A stretch of DNA of 64,000 bases from Eremophila alpestris peregrina (Eukaryota > Chordata > Aves > Passeriformes > Alaudidae). Each line of letters opens with the position of its first letter. Position 1 is the first letter of the stretch. Of this stretch, positions 60,401 to 64,000 are shown one piece after another. The stretch lies in assembly GCA_009792885.1 (NCBI GenBank), contig WMCF01000035.1, forward strand, positions 3,395,917 to 3,459,916. The letters run 5' to 3'. A model generated the notes under the pieces. The model saw only the letters and a list, made by a program, of their open reading frames with translations, had not been told where the DNA came from and did not search any database. A program made the translations under genes and the position numbers.

Positions 60401-63400
60401 AAGATTTGACAGTTTTATCCTTGATAGAAGTTATTTCCTCTTTTCCCTGTTACCCTGTTACAAAAGACATTTTCCTGAAAGCTGTTACTGTCTGTCTGAG
60501 ATGAACCAAGACTAAAGGCAGAGATGAAAACGTAGTTGTGGTACTTAAATGATGTTTCAGGAAAAGCTCCAGGCCACTGATTTTGGATCAATATAAAACC
60601 ACATAAGTCACTGATGACTAAAGCCAGTCTTCATGTTCAGCGATAGGGAGGTGAGCCAGGTTCACAGAGGACATGAAAATATTTCATTTGGAAAATATCC
60701 CCAGAAACCTCTGCAATCTCCTACCTCACCAGCAATTTCTGCATTCAGCTGCTGCTCTGGTTTTCACTGTGCTGCTTCTGGAAGAGACCCATTTATCGAG
60801 GGCTCTGTCAAAGTCTTAAGTACTTTGGCTGGACTGAAATGCACCAGTGTGCAGTGTTTAATGCAGTGCTGACTGAGCTGCTGAGCACATGAGGCTGGAG
60901 CTTCCACTGACACTTACTCCAAAGGAAGCTGGAACAGAGAACTTGGGATTGATGTATTGGCTGCACTCTTATATCAGAAATTAGCAGTACCCATTGACTA
61001 TAAAATGCATATTTGCATTGTATAAAAAGAGCCACACAAAGACTGCAAACAAGAAAGGGTTATAACAGTAGTGGGGTAAAACAGATTGGCTTAATTGCAG
61101 GAGCTTTGCTTTGCATGATGAGGTTCTGGTGGGGGAATATCTTTTTGCTTAGCCAGATGTTGTGAATTCGCCCTTCATGTGAGGAAGATGACACAGCTCA
61201 TTTGGTCTCCAGGGCCCAGTAGTGTGAGGCAGGGAGTTGGAATACTTCTGTAACCATAAACTCAAAGGTACAGATTAATCCTAAACAGATTTCTGTGCCC
61301 CTCCTTTTTTAAATTGTGCTCGTTTTTAACACAAACAACAAAGTTCACTAAAATATATAGCTCTAATTGGCAACCACTCTCTGAAGAAGATGATGGAAGG
61401 CTGCTAGGGCTGGAAGTAATCCAATTTCTCTCCATCTTACTAAACTGTTTCTATTGGTTGTTGTTTTATTTGGTGCCCATTGATATATTTTACTGTGAAA
61501 CTTATTGTGGAATACTTTGTTTTCATATGTCTTTTTTTATTTGAAACATGAGAGAAATCAAACTGAGTAAACTGGAAGGTGGTAGAGAGTCAAAGTTTCT
61601 ACAAATCTCATCTTGAACTGAACACTTGTTGCTGTTTGCTCTCTGTGATGTGCTTCAGTGGGGGTAGATGCAAGAGGCAAAGGTTTGATGTGTAGATTTT
61701 TGTTGCTTTTTGTTGTTGTTGTTGTTACAGACACCAGTAAAAGCACAATGTGCTCTAGCAGTATAGAACATGTGAAACGAGTGATACTGCAAAAAAACCA
61801 TGCTGACCATAGATTTAGATAACACTGGTTAAAGTCTTAGTGAAAAATTTAATTAAATATCTCTCTTATTTTATTGGTGATCTCACACTTTTAATAATAA
61901 TATTATGAGTTGAAATATAGATATTAACAGAAGTGCCGATCTATTACTGAGTCATTTGGTACTAACCCTGATGGGGAGCTAATCTCTGTTTAGGGAGCAG
62001 AGCTCTCTGAGCTGCCTGGACACTTGTCAGCAGCCTGAGCTCCTACTGCTGTGAATATAGGCTCTGTCATGTGGCTTAAGGCCCCTGTGCCTTCTGCAAA
62101 TGTGTTCTGCTCTCCTCAGAGATCTGGAGTGTGGCCCATTGTTTAAGGGGGTAAGGACAGCATCAAGGTCTGGGAGTTTATTACTGCTGGCTGATGCAAA
62201 TGTTCTTTACTAAAGAATTTGGCTCCTTAAAAGAAAAACAAATTCACTCATGCTGCATCCTGTGCTCACTGTGTGTGGCTTCCCAGTTTCATTAGATGGG
62301 TCTCCCTTCCTGCTCTGTAGCTGAGCCTCAGCTCCTCACCCTGGGTGATGAAGCATTGTTTCATTATTGTCCTTGTCACACGAGCAGGGATGTGGAGATG
62401 CAGGGCAAGGGGAGGCCACAAAGCTATTGATCTTCTTCAAAACTTGAAATTCCACGTGCTCAGGGTGGTGTTAACTCACCTGAGATGTGGCAGACCAGAA
62501 AGCTTTTATTTGCTCATGACCCTTCCAGTGCCCAGTAATACCAGGTAATGGAAAATCAGCTGCATCCTCACTGCCAGTAATAAATTTCTGCTCCTAAACA
62601 ATCCAGACTATCTCCAGGAGCAAATAAAACATTCACCCCCAAACTTTTCTGTGTCTCAACTGCAAGATCTTTTGACTACATCCAGAGCTCTCTGAAACAC
62701 CAACAGTTGATTTGTTCTTTTTCTCTCCTTCCCAAGACTTTAAGCATCTTCGATGCACTTTATGAAAGAGAAAAAAGCATTATCAAAAGTAAGGGCCGTA
62801 TTTCTAATCATAAAACTTGACTATTTTATGGGATCATGTTAAAACAGCTTTTTGTGGGAGATTGGGTGGCCTCTGGGTTTGTTTTGGTTATTGATATTTG
62901 CTTGTTTGGTGGTTTTTGTTTGTTTTTGTCTTTTGGAGGAGTGGGGAAAGCTGCTTGTTTGATTTTTAAAGCAGCAATTGCTACTGCTAAGCAATTTACA
63001 CACAAAACCAGAATGACAATTGGAGAAATTCAGCTTTCACTTTAACTGATATGAAAAACTCGTTTTACTCCACATTAATGATTTAGTAATCCACGTTCTT
63101 CCACTCTTTGTCCCATTTACAGTTTTAATATTCTCCATCTTCCCTGGTTGCACAGGAATTTATATTATACTTATGTTTTCCTTGTTTTTTCATATTATTT
63201 TCTGCAATTGTGGATTGCTGCCTCATTGCACCTTGCATTTATGGTTTTCAAAATGTATACATCTCCACCACTATCTTTGATGGTTATCCCTGAGAAAGAG
63301 AAAGCAAGTGGAAATAATCAGTGAATTTCCCATTTCTTCCTCTTCTCATCTCTCTTGTAACTGTGATCTTAGCAAGGCTACTCTCCCATCTTGCCTGGTA

Positions 63401-64000
63401 TGCTGTGCCCTCTAAGCTTCACTTTTGGATTAGCTGTGCCTCAGAAGGAAATAGGAATTCTCCTATATGGAACCTGCTTTGAAAAATGATGGCAGCAACA
63501 CCAACAGTTCCCATACATTTTACATTATAAAAATGGCCTCCTGCAGATGTTAGTTTTAAATTCTGTACAGTTTCTTCTAGCTATTACAACTTTGTTCAGA
63601 GGGCAGATGCATTGTGCTTCTGCCTCTGAAGTGATTCAGTAGCATATAAAAATCTGCAGTTTCTCAGGTTTCATATTTCAGTGCTGCAAGGGGAAGGGAA
63701 CTTCACTAAGCTTGCAAGGCCAAAGACCTTGTGAACATACTATTTAACAGGGGAGTTTTCTCAGATGATTAGAAATTAATACTTTTGTAAAAGAATACGT
63801 AAAACAAATGTTAAATAGAAAAACTGGTCAGATTTCTGTACTGATAGGCTTAACTATTCACTCTGTTGTCCTTTTCATTGCTACCCTGGTTTTAAATGCA
63901 CATGTTGGTTCCTTCTGTTTTGCTCTTTTACGGCTTTTCTGTACAGATAGTGGCTCTTTGTACAGACAACAGCACTGAACCCTGTCTCAGAAGGCACAAA
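60401..64000. other. Unassigned non-coding DNA
   Basis: No gene recognised. Contains an octamer-TATA arrangement (61011-61027), a (TTG)n microsatellite (61710-61726) and T/G-rich stretches near 62900-62935. Open frames are at most 79 codons and lack family motifs. Confidence 0.55.
61710..61726. repeat. (TTG)n microsatellite
   Basis: Five to six tandem TTG units at the end of a T/G-rich stretch. Confidence 0.85.

Noticed and set aside
1..64000. CRISPR arrays, operons, phage or bacterial defence systems
   Set aside because: Sequence has vertebrate repeat content and no dense coding; no regularly spaced repeats were seen.

Overview
This window looks like vertebrate, specifically avian (most likely songbird), nuclear DNA. 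It is AT-rich, has no bacterial-style gene packing, and every open reading frame is short and mostly uninformative. The identifiable repeats are bird repeats: at least six CR1 LINE fragments, a tRNA-Ile-derived SINE with a CR1-like tail (the design of the zebra finch TguSINE1 family), and a solo LTR of the avian ERVL type. Family names come from recognition by eye and memory, not from a database search.

Layout. 1-11.6 kb: unique non-coding DNA with a 33-bp ERVL LTR end near 480, a CR1 3' end at 5.7-6.0 kb, a (TTTTG)n microsatellite at 7.8 kb and a block of ambiguous bases at 10.86-10.91 kb. 11.7-15.6 kb: the best gene-like signal, a TATA box followed by a consensus splice donor at 11.79 kb, then an 89-bp exon at 15.49-15.58 kb with strong splice sites on both sides and an ATG-initiated frame still open at the donor. 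A tRNA-Ile SINE (minus strand) lies inside the implied intron. 17-31 kb: CR1 pieces at 17.2, 23.6 and 30.6 kb in otherwise unassigned DNA. 31.4-32.0 kb: a minus-strand solo LTR. 33.35-33.76 kb: the only CpG island, the best candidate for a housekeeping-type promoter. 38.1 kb: a minus-strand CR1. 38.3-57.3 kb: unassigned DNA with microsatellites, a possible CRE/TATA promoter at 39.6 kb and an isolated signal-peptide-like ORF at 52.4 kb. 57.3-58.2 kb: a very old, long CR1 copy. 60.0-60.4 kb: a younger frameshifted CR1 3' end. The rest is unassigned.

How parts work together. No complete protein-coding gene can be built. The window is best read as a gene desert, or as intron and 5'-flanking DNA of one or more large genes. 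The TATA/donor and the 15.5-kb exon may be the first two exons of one plus-strand transcript, and the CpG island may be a separate or alternative promoter. The CR1 copies would have supplied in trans the enzyme that moved the SINE, whose tail mimics the CR1 3' end. I found no previously undescribed system that the sequence alone can support; the gene-like signals above are the places to look first.
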